A stretch of DNA of 64,000 nt from Beduini massiliensis (GCF_000829905.1 NZ_CDPP01000004.1:396001-460000), one strand, 5' to 3'; numbered from the stretch's first letter, positions 43,695 to 52,570 are shown. The notes: generated by a model from the sequence alone, not told the origin. Made by a program: numbers and translations.

Positions 43695-44546
43695 TTATCG
43701 AATATTCATCTTCATTTTGCCACTGTTAATGGCGGCAATCATCCCTCCGTCAATCAGAAGATCGGTCCCTGTGATAAACGCCGCATCATCACTTAATAAG
43801 AATGCTCCGGCTGCCGCAATCTCATCCGATGTCCCTACTCTTTGTCTGGCTGATGCTTCAATCATTTGCTGATAAGAATTCCCTTCAGAATTAAATTCAT
43901 CATAAGCTAATGGGGTCACAACGATACCGGGACTAATCGTATTAATTCTTGCTTTTCTTTTTCCCCATGTCATCGCCGCACTTTGAACCCTCATATGATT
44001 CGCTCTTTTTGACACCACATAAGCAGTCCCTGAATTTTTTATTCTCTCACTGCTTAGACAGGGTAACGACAATAATGATTCTGTTGGCGTATTCACTAAT
44101 GCCAGTTCATCTTCTTTGGTTAAATCATTTGGCATATACCCTGTCATACTCGAAATAATTAACCCTGCTCCGCCTTCTCCAATGACTTTGCCAAATTCAT
44201 CGAGTGCATAAGCTGTTCCTAATAAATCTAATTTTAAAATATGTTCAGGAGACGCTTGACTTGGAGAGGCCTCTGCCGTATCGATAAAATACATTACATT
44301 TCCTAATGCGGCTGCTTTTTGGGCAAACGCTTGGATGGACTCTCTGTTCATCGCATCGACAACACATGTTTCAACGTCATATCCACTGTATTTCAGATCA
44401 TTTTCTGCCTTTTCTAAATTTTGTTCACTGATATCCCCTAATAATACTTTTTTACCTCCGGCAATTCTTCTCACGATGGCCATTCCCATACTTCCTGCTC
44501 CAAGTAAAACAACAACCGGTTTCTTTTCATTAAAATCAAAATTCAT
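43695..44546 (-). CDS. Short-chain dehydrogenase/reductase
   Basis: 283 residues from ATG 44544-44546, after AAAGGAG; the longer frame runs into the flavodoxin gene. Rossmann glycine motif VVLLGAGSMGMAIVRR, catalytic YVVSK, and the end segment AFITGTDLLIDGGM are those of classical SDRs. NAD(P)-dependent; substrate unknown. It follows the flavodoxin gene by 17 bases, so the two are co-transcribed. Confidence 0.9.
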   Translation of the reverse strand: MNFDFNEKKPVVVLLGAGSMGMAIVRRIAGGKKVLLGDISEQNLEKAENDLKYSGYDVETCVVDAMNRESIQAFAQKAAALGNVMYFIDTAEASPSQASPEHILKLDLLGTAYALDEFGKVIGEGGAGLIISSMTGYMPNDLTKEDELALVNTPTESLLSLPCLSSERIKNSGTAYVVSKRANHMRVQSAAMTWGKRKARINTISPGIVVTPLAYDEFNSEGNSYQQMIEASARQRVGTSDEIAAAGAFLLSDDAAFITGTDLLIDGGMIAAINSGKMKMNIR

Positions 44547-44563
44547 TTTCTTCTTTCTCCTTT

Positions 44564-45085
44564 TTAAAGTAATTGATTTGTTTTTAACCATTCTTTTAAT
44601 ATAGCTTGACTTTCTTTTACTTGTCCTCCCACTATCGCTAAACCATTTTGTACATTAGCTTGAGGACAGATTTTTCTGATATCGGCAACACTGTTGGATA
44701 ACCCACTTCCTTCATGCGTACAGAGTGGTAAAATTCTTTTCCCGGCAAAATCATAACTTTCAAGAAAAGTAAAGACAGGCATCGGGCATGTTCCCCACCA
44801 ATTGGGATAACCTAATACAATCGTGTCATACTGTTCCATATTGATTACTTCTCTTGTAAGTTTCGGTCTTGCTTGATGATTTAATTCCTCTTTTGCATAA
44901 TTGATCAAAGGCATATGTCCTTTTGGATATTCTTGAACTGTCTTGATCTGAAATTGATCTGCTTCCATCATTTCACCGATCATATCCACTGCCACATGAG
45001 TATTTCCTTTTTCAAGATTGATAAGTTTACCTGAAACATAGCTTTCTCCTGTCATTGAGAAAAAAGCAATTAATGTTTGGCTCAT
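44564..45085 (-). CDS. Flavodoxin-like protein
   Basis: 173 residues. The FMN phosphate loop is in the start TLIAFFSMTGESYVSGKL; YPNWWGTCPMPVFTFLESYDFAGKRILPLCTHEGSGL is the characteristic flavin-contacting region of the Flavodoxin_4 group. It can act as an electron carrier or quinone/aldehyde reductase. First gene of the leftward redox cluster, with AGGAGGTAG upstream and a LysR gene divergent to it. Confidence 0.92.
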   Translation of the reverse strand: MSQTLIAFFSMTGESYVSGKLINLEKGNTHVAVDMIGEMMEADQFQIKTVQEYPKGHMPLINYAKEELNHQARPKLTREVINMEQYDTIVLGYPNWWGTCPMPVFTFLESYDFAGKRILPLCTHEGSGLSNSVADIRKICPQANVQNGLAIVGGQVKESQAILKEWLKTNQLL

Positions 45086-45168
45086 TTTTCTACCTCCTTA
45101 GTATGCTATTTCCTTTACAATTCCATTATAGGGCTAAGTATTATAAATTTCTAATCGAATTATTATGA

Positions 45169-45193
45169 TATTGATTTGATTTATTTATCAATA
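45169..45193. promoter_or_regulatory. Probable LysR binding site between the regulator and flavodoxin genes
   Basis: TATTGAT (45169-45175) and ATCAATA (45187-45193) are perfect inverted copies separated by 11 bases, the usual T-N11-A geometry of LysR sites. It lies in the 148-base divergent intergenic region. Confidence 0.7.
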
Positions 45194-45233
45194 TAATGTA
45201 ATATAAAACTAGAAAGAGAAGTGAAATACGATT

Positions 45234-46121
45234 ATGAATACAAAACAAATAGAATATGCGATTGAAGTATCACATACCCTAAATTTCAGACGTGCTTCTG
45301 AGAATCTTTTTATCAGCCAACCCGCCCTTACGTATCAGATTCAGGCCTTGGAAGAAGAAATCGGCTTTGAATTATTTATCCGTACAGGAAAAGGCGTTGT
45401 CTTAACTCCCGCCGGGGATCAGTTCTGTAAATCAATAGTCAGAATAGATAATGCTTTAAAAAATGCAATAGAAGATGGAAGGCGATTTAATTCCAAATAT
45501 AAAGAATCTTTAACTATTGCCGTTCCTTTAAGAAGTGCAATCTATTTCTTACCACAGATCATGAAAGATTTTGCGACAGAATTTCCAACTATTTCCGTTC
45601 AAGTTCATTATATTTATGGCAATGAACGGATTGATGCCTTATTACGTGGTGAGATAGATCTTGTTTTCGGTTTGCAAAGAGAACTCTGCCATTTATCAAA
45701 CATCAAGCTTCATCATTTATTCAATAGTCATATCTATCTCATCACAAATAAAGGTGACCCTTTAGCAAAATTAAATAAAATAAAACCTACCGATTTAAAA
45801 GGAAGAACCTTAATGGTAGGCGGGGGCTCGCCGTATGAACTCCGCATAGCACAACAGCTTGTTATTGATACTGTCCATGTTCACACCATTAATAGTCGCG
45901 ATCATATGACAACATTAACAAATGTGGCGGCAGATCTTGGTATCTGTTTATCTCCGGGATTCTGTAATGATCATTTAGGAGAATTTGAATGGACTCCTTT
46001 TGATATTGAGGAAAGCATCGAATGTGTTTTTGCTTCTAAAAAAGATGATCATCGAAAATCTTTAATAAGACTTATTGAAATCACCCAAAATTATTATCAT
46101 ATGGCAGCAATACAGCTTTAA
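45234..46121 (+). CDS. LysR-family transcriptional regulator
   Basis: 295 residues. N-terminal winged helix-turn-helix (AIEVSHTLNFRRASENLFISQPALTYQIQALEEEIGFELFIRTGKGV is standard; key segment SQPALTYQIQALEE) and a C-terminal two-lobed effector domain from about 90. It is divergent from the flavodoxin-SDR-MATE-alcohol dehydrogenase genes and a perfect inverted repeat lies between them, so it probably controls them. The effector is unknown. Confidence 0.93.
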   Translation: MNTKQIEYAIEVSHTLNFRRASENLFISQPALTYQIQALEEEIGFELFIRTGKGVVLTPAGDQFCKSIVRIDNALKNAIEDGRRFNSKYKESLTIAVPLRSAIYFLPQIMKDFATEFPTISVQVHYIYGNERIDALLRGEIDLVFGLQRELCHLSNIKLHHLFNSHIYLITNKGDPLAKLNKIKPTDLKGRTLMVGGGSPYELRIAQQLVIDTVHVHTINSRDHMTTLTNVAADLGICLSPGFCNDHLGEFEWTPFDIEESIECVFASKKDDHRKSLIRLIEITQNYYHMAAIQL

Positions 46122-46293
46122 AGTATCTTCAAAAGAAAAAAGATATCACTCTCATTTTTCTTCTTATGATTCCCTACTGTATCCATTTGTTATATAAGAT
46201 TTCAAACTATCTTTTCTTTACATTTAAAAAGGAAAGCAATATTATAAACATAGCTTGTTCATTCAATAGTTACAGAAAAAAGAGGAGATCATC

Positions 46294-47034
46294 ATGCTGG
46301 AAAAATATACAGAAGCCATTATCCAATTACCGCAGAAAGATAAGTATGAAAAATCAGATTTACTCATCCCTACTTTTAAATTAGATTCTGAACAAAACTT
46401 AGAAATCTACTATGCCCCACATAATGAAACAGTCAATTCACAAGCAAAAATTGTAATCGTTGGCATTACTCCGGGATGGAATCAAATGAATCGTGCCTAC
46501 CAAACAGCAAGAATGGGATTAATTCAGGGGTGGGATCATGAAACAATCAGAAAAGAATGCAAAAAGGCGGCACGCTTTGCCGGGAGTATGCGTAATAATC
46601 TGATTGAAATGCTTGATCAATTACAATTACCTAAAGCTTTAAATATCACCTCATGCACTCAACTATTCTGTGATGAGGACCATTTGCTTCATACAACTTC
46701 GCTGGTCCCTTATCCGATTTTTAATAAAGGAAAAAATTATACAGGAACCCATCCCGCAATCTTTGATTCAGCGTTACTAAGCAGGTATGTCCACACCTAT
46801 TTTTATAAGGAGATACAATCTTTTCCTAACACCCTTATTATTCCGTTAGGCAAAGCTGTGGAAGAAGTGCTGCAAAAAATGATTCAGGACGGCTATCTTT
46901 CTCAACAACAATGCCTGCTTGGATTTCCTCATCCTTCAGGAGCAAATGGACATCGGCACAAACAATTCTTGCAAGAAAAAGAACAATTAAAAGTAAAAAT
47001 CAAATCCTATTTCCAAGCACTTGATGTTCTCTAG
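46294..47034 (+). CDS. Uracil-DNA-glycosylase-superfamily protein, divergent
   Basis: 246 residues, AAGAGGAG upstream. The N-terminal motif VIVGITPGWNQ (85 region) corresponds to the UDG substrate-loop motif, and LLGFPHPSGANGHRHKQF near the C-terminus to the HPS catalytic/DNA-intercalation motif. Four cysteines are scattered and no [4Fe-4S] spacing is evident. It stands alone with a strong terminator over its stop codon. It may act on damaged bases or be a non-glycosylase relative. Confidence 0.75.
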   Translation: MLEKYTEAIIQLPQKDKYEKSDLLIPTFKLDSEQNLEIYYAPHNETVNSQAKIVIVGITPGWNQMNRAYQTARMGLIQGWDHETIRKECKKAARFAGSMRNNLIEMLDQLQLPKALNITSCTQLFCDEDHLLHTTSLVPYPIFNKGKNYTGTHPAIFDSALLSRYVHTYFYKEIQSFPNTLIIPLGKAVEEVLQKMIQDGYLSQQQCLLGFPHPSGANGHRHKQFLQEKEQLKVKIKSYFQALDVL

Positions 47035-47049
47035 CATCAAGTGCTTTTA
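47016..47049 (+). terminator. Terminator overlapping the end of the UDG-like gene
   Basis: AGCACTTGATG (47016-47026) pairs perfectly over 11 bases with CATCAAGTGCT (47035-47045), then T4. The stop codon is in the loop. Confidence 0.85.
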
Positions 47050-47141
47050 TTGTTTAAACTAGGTTGATTTGAACTTTATTTTCATAATAAAAACAGAGAA
47101 AAATAAAAAATACGAACTTTATGTACAAGATTTCATATTTT

Positions 47142-47162
47142 TAAGACAAGATATTTGTCTTA
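47142..47162. promoter_or_regulatory. Inverted repeat upstream of the PTS gene
   Basis: TAAGACAA (47142-47149) and TTGTCTTA (47155-47162) form a perfect 8-base inverted repeat with a 5-base spacer just before a TATAAA box (47164-47169). It looks like an activator or repressor site for the EIIC gene. Confidence 0.55.
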
Positions 47163-47170
47163 TTATAAAA

Positions 47171-47184
47171 TAAAACCGCTTTCA
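47171..47184. promoter_or_regulatory. Probable cre site (CcpA) of the PTS operon
   Basis: Read on the minus strand TGAAAGCGGTTTTA matches the cre consensus except at one position (T for C near the end). It lies just after the -10 region, the usual position for catabolite repression. Confidence 0.6.
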
Positions 47185-47245
47185 CCACTCGCGCGTAAAA
47201 GTTAATAAGTGTCGATAAGTAATCAATAAAAAAGGAGAGGACAAA

Positions 47246-48586
47246 ATGAAGTTTTTGGAAGAGAAGTTTATTCCCTTAGCATCAAAGATTGGTTCGCAGC
47301 GTCATTTAGTCGCCATTCGTGATGCCTTTGTAGTCACTATGCCATTAACCATTGTTGGTGCAATTGCGGTTCTTATCAACAATATTCATGGTATCTTTGC
47401 AGATAATGGGCTCAATATCCCTGCTATTCAGCAAGGATATGCCAAGATGATTACATCTACCGGAATCAAAGATGTCATGACCGCAGTCAATAAAGGCTCT
47501 ATCAATATGATGGCCGTCTTACTCGTCGTTACCTTGGGGTTCAACATGGCAAAGGGGCTGGATGGGGATGGTATTGCTACATCGGCAGTCGCTTTAACCT
47601 GTTATTTAGGATTAACACCGGCAGTGCAAACCTTAGCAAGCCATTATACATGGGCAAATAACACAAACAATATCGATGTGTTGACCACCGATATTGCCAG
47701 TGGCGGAATCGCCGCCAACAAATTGGATTCCAACGGTATGTTTGTTGGGATGATCTTAACCATTATTGTATCTGAAATCTTTGTAAGACTATCAAGAAAT
47801 GATAAGTTAAAGATTACTTTGCCCGATGGCGTTCCGCCGGCAGTAGCAGGTTCCTTTACTGTACTTATTCCCGCTGTTTTAACAGTCATCATGGTAGTTG
47901 CTGTAGGCACCTATATTGAAAGACTGAGCGGTATGAATTTATGGATCATCATTCAGAAGTTTGTATCTTCACCGTTAAATAGTGTCGCAGATACAGTAGG
48001 GACGGCCGTACTCGTCTATTTCTTAATCACTTTTTTATGGACATTTGGTTTGCATGGATCAAACATCGTCGGTGCTGTTACTAAACCTATCTTTACTCCG
48101 ATGTTGTTAGAGAATACATCCGCCTATGAAGCCGGCGATAAGATCCCTAATATCATTCCGGGATTATATCCATTTGTTGCAATCGGTGGATCAGGATCTA
48201 CTTTAGGACTGATTATCGCTATTTTACTATTTTCTAAAGTGCAATCCGAAAAAACTGTTGTAGGAATATCAATTGCTCCGGGAATCTTTGGGATTAACGA
48301 ACCGCTGACTTTTGGAATTCCCATCGTAATGAATCCGATCTATATGATTCCATTTATTGTGGGCCCTGTAGTCTTATCTGTCTTGACCTATTTATTAATG
48401 CAGTTTAATATCATTGATCGTACTTGTCTGAATGTACCTTGGGTCACGCCCCCACTGCTTTATGCTTTCTTGGCAACAGGAGGTTCATTCAAATCAATGC
48501 TTTGGAATGCTATTGAAATCGTATTTCTTACTATTTTATGGATGCCCTTTGTACAAATTTCCAACAAACAAAGTGCTATCGCATGA
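47246..48586 (+). CDS. PTS EIIC component, lactose/cellobiose family
   Basis: 446 residues, about ten membrane segments. The start FLEEKFIPLASKIGSQRHLVAIRDAFVVTMPLTIVGAI and the signature FGIPIVMNPIYMIPFIVGPVV with GINEPLTFG are those of CelB-type permeases, which take up and phosphorylate beta-glucosides or chitobiose. Neither EIIA nor EIIB is in the window, so it relies on components encoded elsewhere. AAGGAGAGG precedes the ATG. It heads a locus with an RpiR regulator and two dehydrogenases; a cre site suggests catabolite repression. Confidence 0.94.
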   Translation: MKFLEEKFIPLASKIGSQRHLVAIRDAFVVTMPLTIVGAIAVLINNIHGIFADNGLNIPAIQQGYAKMITSTGIKDVMTAVNKGSINMMAVLLVVTLGFNMAKGLDGDGIATSAVALTCYLGLTPAVQTLASHYTWANNTNNIDVLTTDIASGGIAANKLDSNGMFVGMILTIIVSEIFVRLSRNDKLKITLPDGVPPAVAGSFTVLIPAVLTVIMVVAVGTYIERLSGMNLWIIIQKFVSSPLNSVADTVGTAVLVYFLITFLWTFGLHGSNIVGAVTKPIFTPMLLENTSAYEAGDKIPNIIPGLYPFVAIGGSGSTLGLIIAILLFSKVQSEKTVVGISIAPGIFGINEPLTFGIPIVMNPIYMIPFIVGPVVLSVLTYLLMQFNIIDRTCLNVPWVTPPLLYAFLATGGSFKSMLWNAIEIVFLTILWMPFVQISNKQSAIA

Positions 48587-48591
48587 TTTAG

Positions 48592-48618
48592 GACATTTGG
48601 AAAATCCAAATGTCTTTT
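48592..48618 (+). terminator. Terminator after the EIIC gene
   Basis: GACATTTGGA (48592-48601) pairs perfectly with TCCAAATGTC (48605-48614), then T4. It probably only partly separates EIIC from the regulator gene. Confidence 0.75.
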
Positions 48619-48665
48619 CTGCTTCCATCATGATATAATGAAAAAAATATAAGGAGGACAAAAAG

Positions 48666-49454
48666 ATGCTAATTGAACAGCTTAAAAATACCACTCACTT
48701 TACTCCTGTCGAACAATCCGTCTGTCACTATATTTTAGACAATCTTGATCAGATCAGCGAACTAAGCATTTCTCAATTATCTCAGCTTTCTTATTCTTCT
48801 AATGCAACGATTATCCGTCTATGTCGTAAGTTAGGTCTAAAGGGATACAGTGATTTTAAAATTGCACTCGTGAAAGAATTAGAAAGAGGACGAAAAGAAA
48901 AAAGTGATGTCAACATGGATTTTCCATTTATAAAAAAGGAAAGTACACAAGAAATTGTCAATCGCATTGCGGTATTATCCAATGAAACCATCTATACCTG
49001 TTATGAATCGATATCCAGTATTCAATTAGAAAAAGCCGCAAAATTGATTCTCAAAGCAAGTCACCTTTTCGTCTATGCGGCGGGGGATTCCCTAATCAGT
49101 GCCACCAGTTTTGTCAATCGTTTAGTGAAGCTTAAAAAACATGCTTTTATCGCTAACCAATATGGAGAAATAGCCGCTATGAGCGATACTGTTACCCAAC
49201 AGGATCTCGTATTATTTGTCTCTTATTCAGGCAGTGCATTGCCTAATAAAAAAATTATGCAGCAGCTTAGAAGAAGTGGCTGCAAAACACTTTTTATTAC
49301 GTCTAATGATACCCACTATGATTTTGATGTTACGATTCAATTCCCCAAACGAGAAGATTTCGATCATAAGATAGCCACTTTTTATTCCCAAATCTCCATT
49401 AACTATATTTTTCATTGTTTATATGCCATTGTTTATTCTATGGGGTATCAATAA
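48666..49454 (+). CDS. RpiR-family regulator
   Basis: 262 residues, AAGGAGGAC upstream. Residues 1-75 are the RpiR helix-turn-helix (SISQLSQLSYSSNATIIRLCRKLGLKGYSDF region) and residues 105-250 a SIS sugar-phosphate-binding domain (HLFVYAAGDSLISATSF, DLVLFVSYSGSA). It should sense a phosphosugar made by the PTS and regulate the flanking genes. Palindromes lie just downstream of its stop. Confidence 0.93.
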   Translation: MLIEQLKNTTHFTPVEQSVCHYILDNLDQISELSISQLSQLSYSSNATIIRLCRKLGLKGYSDFKIALVKELERGRKEKSDVNMDFPFIKKESTQEIVNRIAVLSNETIYTCYESISSIQLEKAAKLILKASHLFVYAAGDSLISATSFVNRLVKLKKHAFIANQYGEIAAMSDTVTQQDLVLFVSYSGSALPNKKIMQQLRRSGCKTLFITSNDTHYDFDVTIQFPKREDFDHKIATFYSQISINYIFHCLYAIVYSMGYQ

Positions 49455-49456
49455 AT

Positions 49457-49515
49457 TTGAACTAAAAGTTCAAGATATCCTAGGTTATAAAAAAAGAAAT
49501 CGAACAAAAGTTTCT
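49457..49515. promoter_or_regulatory. Palindromes before the Gfo/Idh genes, possible RpiR sites
   Basis: TTGAAC-TAAAA-GTTCAA (49457-49473) is a perfect palindrome, and a degenerate copy, TCGAACAAAAGTTTCTA, lies at 49500-49516. The first could also end the regulator transcript, but no T run follows. Confidence 0.45.
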
Positions 49516-49583
49516 AAATTCAGGTAAACTGTTTCCTATTTACAACGGCATGGTAGAATCGCTTTTGTAAAGGAGGATAATCT

Positions 49584-50552
49584 ATGAAATTAGGAATTGT
49601 TGGTGCTGGAACCATTGTCCAGCCATTTCTAAGCGCTGCTTTAGAAGTGAAGGAAATACAATTAAGTGCGATCTGCGGGTTAGAACAAGATAAAGAAAGA
49701 ATGGAACAATTATCCCATACATTTTCTATCCCACAAATCTATTATGACTATACGCAGCTTTTAAATAGTGATGTTGAAACAATTTATATTGCCGTGCCCA
49801 ATCATTTACATTATCGCTTTGCGAAAAAAGCATTGGAAAATAAAAAGCACGTCATATTAGAAAAACCTTTTGCATCTTCTTATGCACAAGCCAAAGCATT
49901 AATCGATTTAGCCAAAGAAAAAAATGTTATTATTTTTGAAGCGATCACGAATCAGTATCTTCCCAATTATCACAAGACAAAAGAACTGCTTCCTCAACTT
50001 GGAGATATTAAAATCGTTCAGCTGAATTATTCACAATATTCAAGACGTTATGATCAGTTTAAACAAAATATCATTCTGCCGGTGTTTGATCCTAAACAAT
50101 CAGGTGGAGCCTTGATGGATCTGAATGTCTACAATATCCATTTTATTGTAGGATTATTTGGACGTCCTCAACAGATCCATTATCTTGCCAATATTGAAAA
50201 AGGAATTGATACTTCCGGAATCTTAACGTTTGACTATCCTACGTTTAAGTGCGTAGCGATAGGGGCTAAAGACTGCCAATCTCCGGTTGCCATCAACATT
50301 CAAGGAGATCAGGGTTACATCCATAGTGATATGCCTTCAAATGTATATGGTCATTTTGAATTCGGACTCAATCACAAAGAAACACAACCCTTTAATCATC
50401 AGCCAAAATCACGCTTAACATATGAAATTGAAGCGTTTGTCCATCTTGTCACACAGCAAGACCAAGATGGAATAAAAAAAGCAAATGAACAGACACTGCT
50501 TGTGATGGAAATTTTAGATGAAGCCAGAAAACAAGTCGGAATTAAGTTTTAG
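49584..50552 (+). CDS. Gfo/Idh/MocA-family oxidoreductase (first)
   Basis: 322 residues, AAGGAGGA upstream. NAD(P)-binding Rossmann motif GIVGAGTIVQPFL, then the family motif EKPFASSYAQAKALI containing the catalytic Lys in EKP, and the C-terminal sheet domain with LMDLNVYNIHFIVGLFG. These enzymes oxidise or reduce sugars and inositols. It is followed 11 bases later by a second member, indicating a two-step or paired oxidoreductase use on the PTS product. Confidence 0.9.
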   Translation: MKLGIVGAGTIVQPFLSAALEVKEIQLSAICGLEQDKERMEQLSHTFSIPQIYYDYTQLLNSDVETIYIAVPNHLHYRFAKKALENKKHVILEKPFASSYAQAKALIDLAKEKNVIIFEAITNQYLPNYHKTKELLPQLGDIKIVQLNYSQYSRRYDQFKQNIILPVFDPKQSGGALMDLNVYNIHFIVGLFGRPQQIHYLANIEKGIDTSGILTFDYPTFKCVAIGAKDCQSPVAINIQGDQGYIHSDMPSNVYGHFEFGLNHKETQPFNHQPKSRLTYEIEAFVHLVTQQDQDGIKKANEQTLLVMEILDEARKQVGIKF

Positions 50553-50563
50553 GAGGAAAAAGA

Positions 50564-51583
50564 ATGCTTACAATCGGATATATAGGAAACGGAAAAAGCG
50601 CAAACCGCTATCACTTACCGTTCGTCCTTCAAAGAAAAGATAAAATAAGAGTTAAAACTATTTATGATATTAACGTTACCCATGAGGTGTGGAAACAAAT
50701 CCCCGATATTTATTATACGGAAGATTTTAATGAATTAATAGAAGATACGGAAATCGATTTAATCGTGATTTGTACCGGTCATCATTTACATTATCAATAC
50801 GCTAAAACGGTTTTAGAGCATGGAAAACACTGTCTGGTAGAAAAGCCGTTTATGGAAAATAGTGAGCAGGCAAAAGAGATTTTTGCTTTAGCGAAAGAAA
50901 AAGGCTGTATCGTGCAAGCATATCAAAATCGTCGATTTGACAGTGATTTCTTAACTGTTCAAAAAGTGATTGAGAGCGGGAAACTAGGGGACCTTTTGGA
51001 AATGGAAATGCACTTTGATTACTATCGTCCTCAAATACCTGAAAGTGTTCAGCAGTTCAGCCCTGTTCGTTCTTATCTCTATGGACATGGCTGTCATACA
51101 TTGGATCAGGTGATTTCATATTTTGGGAAACCGGATACCATTCATTATGATGTCAGACAGCTTTTAGGGAAAGGCAGAATGAACGACTATTTTGATTTAG
51201 ACCTTTATTATGATCGCTTCAAAGTTTCTGTGAAATCCAGCTATTTCAGAATTAAAAGCAGACCAAGTTTTGTGGTGTACGGTAAAAAAGGAATGTTCGT
51301 CAAAGAAAGCAAAGACCGTATGGAAGAACATTTAAAGATGTTTTACATGCCAGGTCAGGAAGGCTTTGGCGTCGATCTTCCGGAACATTACGGAACTTTG
51401 ACCTATTATGATGAAAAAGGAAATTACCATGAAGAAAAAGTAGTCAGTGAAATTGGCGATTATGGCAGAGTCTATGATGATTTATATCATGCCATTATTC
51501 ACAAAACAGCCCCCACTATTACAGCACAACAAACCATTTTACAAATGGAAATCTTAGAAACCGGTGTGAAAGGATTAGAATAA
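50564..51583 (+). CDS. Gfo/Idh/MocA-family oxidoreductase (second)
   Basis: 339 residues, AGGAGGAAA upstream. Rossmann start TIGYIGNGKSANRYHLPFVL, catalytic EKPFMENSEQAKEIF, and YLYGHGCHTLDQVISYFGKP in the sheet domain. It is related to YdgJ-type oxidoreductases and only distantly to the preceding gene. The stop overlaps the next start by one base (TAATG), so the three proteins are produced together. Confidence 0.9.
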   Translation: MLTIGYIGNGKSANRYHLPFVLQRKDKIRVKTIYDINVTHEVWKQIPDIYYTEDFNELIEDTEIDLIVICTGHHLHYQYAKTVLEHGKHCLVEKPFMENSEQAKEIFALAKEKGCIVQAYQNRRFDSDFLTVQKVIESGKLGDLLEMEMHFDYYRPQIPESVQQFSPVRSYLYGHGCHTLDQVISYFGKPDTIHYDVRQLLGKGRMNDYFDLDLYYDRFKVSVKSSYFRIKSRPSFVVYGKKGMFVKESKDRMEEHLKMFYMPGQEGFGVDLPEHYGTLTYYDEKGNYHEEKVVSEIGDYGRVYDDLYHAIIHKTAPTITAQQTILQMEILETGVKGLE

Positions 51584-52023
51584 TGAATTTAGAAGAAGTA
51601 AAAGCACAGGAACAACGTTATCAATTCTCCCAGTTTCAGCATAGTGACGGGTTAAAGATTGCGTTACACATCATTGAAAATGCAAAAGCAACTAAACCAA
51701 AACCAGTTGGTATCAAAATTGTATACGAGGGAAATTTAATCTTTCATTATTTGATGGATGGAAGAAAACCTGCCCCATGGCTGAACCGTAAAGAAAAAAC
51801 AGTATTGGAAAGTAACCATAGTTCTCTTTACGTCTTCTTTAACAAAGAAAATTATCCTCATTGGCTAAATGATGATACGTATGCCATCTGTGGCGGTGGT
51901 TTTCCCATTATCGTTCAAAATGAAGTAAAAGGGGCAATCTGTGTTTCCGGTTTAGAACATACAGAGGATCATGATTTAATTATTCAAGCTCTGGAAGCCT
52001 ATCTTTATCCAAAACAAAAATAA
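51583..52023 (+). CDS. HbpS/UPF0303-like protein
   Basis: 146 residues, coupled to the preceding oxidoreductase. The fold is that of the GlcG/HbpS domain (PF03928): GLKIALHIIENAKAT, RKPAPWLNRKEKTVLESNHSS region, YAICGGGFPIIVQNEVKGAICVSGLEHTEDHDLII. Members bind heme or small ligands, or accompany oxidoreductases. No heme ligands are obvious. Role here unknown. Confidence 0.82.
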   Translation: MNLEEVKAQEQRYQFSQFQHSDGLKIALHIIENAKATKPKPVGIKIVYEGNLIFHYLMDGRKPAPWLNRKEKTVLESNHSSLYVFFNKENYPHWLNDDTYAICGGGFPIIVQNEVKGAICVSGLEHTEDHDLIIQALEAYLYPKQK

Positions 52024-52049
52024 CCTGGTAGTCATACTGCCAGGTTTTT
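52022..52049 (+). terminator. Terminator of the sugar locus
   Basis: AACCTGGTAGT (52022-52032) pairs with ACTGCCAGGTT (52036-52046; one T-G), then T4. Confidence 0.85.
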
Positions 52050-52078
52050 GCTATAATGGGGGAAATGGAGGGAAAGCG

Positions 52079-52558
52079 ATGACTAGAATTTATATTATAG
52101 GTACAGTTGGCAGTGGAAAGTCAACCTTTGCACACCGATTGTCTATGCGCTATTCGATTCCTCATTTTGAATTAGATGATGTGGTCTACAATGGAAATTA
52201 TAAACGCACACAAAAAGAAAGAGACCAGCTTTTTAATGAGATTCTATCAAAAAAAGATTGGGTCATTGAAGATGTTGGCAGACCTTGTTTTCAATCCGGT
52301 TTACAACAGGCAGATACAATCATTTATCTCAATATTTCACCTCATATCTTAAAGAAAAGAATTATAAAGCGCTATTTCAAACAAAAATTTGGGTTGGAAA
52401 AAGCAAATTATACCCCTACATGGGCCATGCTTAAACAGATGCTGCGTTGGTGTCAACAAGATCTCGATAAACGGGAAATGTTGATGAAACAATTACAATC
52501 CCATTCAGCGGAATTTATCAGTTTAGACGAACATCAATTAAAACACTTTACATTATAG
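52079..52558 (+). CDS. Small P-loop kinase (topology-modulation/shikimate kinase-like)
   Basis: 159 residues. Walker A GTVGSGKST near the start, the DDVVYNG acceptor-site region, EDVGRPCF and the LID-like RIIKRYFKQKFGLEK are as in the FlaR/AdK-like small kinases. It probably phosphorylates a small nucleotide or metabolite; the substrate is unknown. GGAGGGAAAG lies before the ATG at the end of the previous line of genes. Confidence 0.82.
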   Translation: MTRIYIIGTVGSGKSTFAHRLSMRYSIPHFELDDVVYNGNYKRTQKERDQLFNEILSKKDWVIEDVGRPCFQSGLQQADTIIYLNISPHILKKRIIKRYFKQKFGLEKANYTPTWAMLKQMLRWCQQDLDKREMLMKQLQSHSAEFISLDEHQLKHFTL

Positions 52559-52570
52559 GAGGTTTAGAAG

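Noticed and set aside
49457-49473. Terminator after the RpiR gene
   Set aside because: The palindrome is perfect but lacks a T run, so an operator role was preferred.
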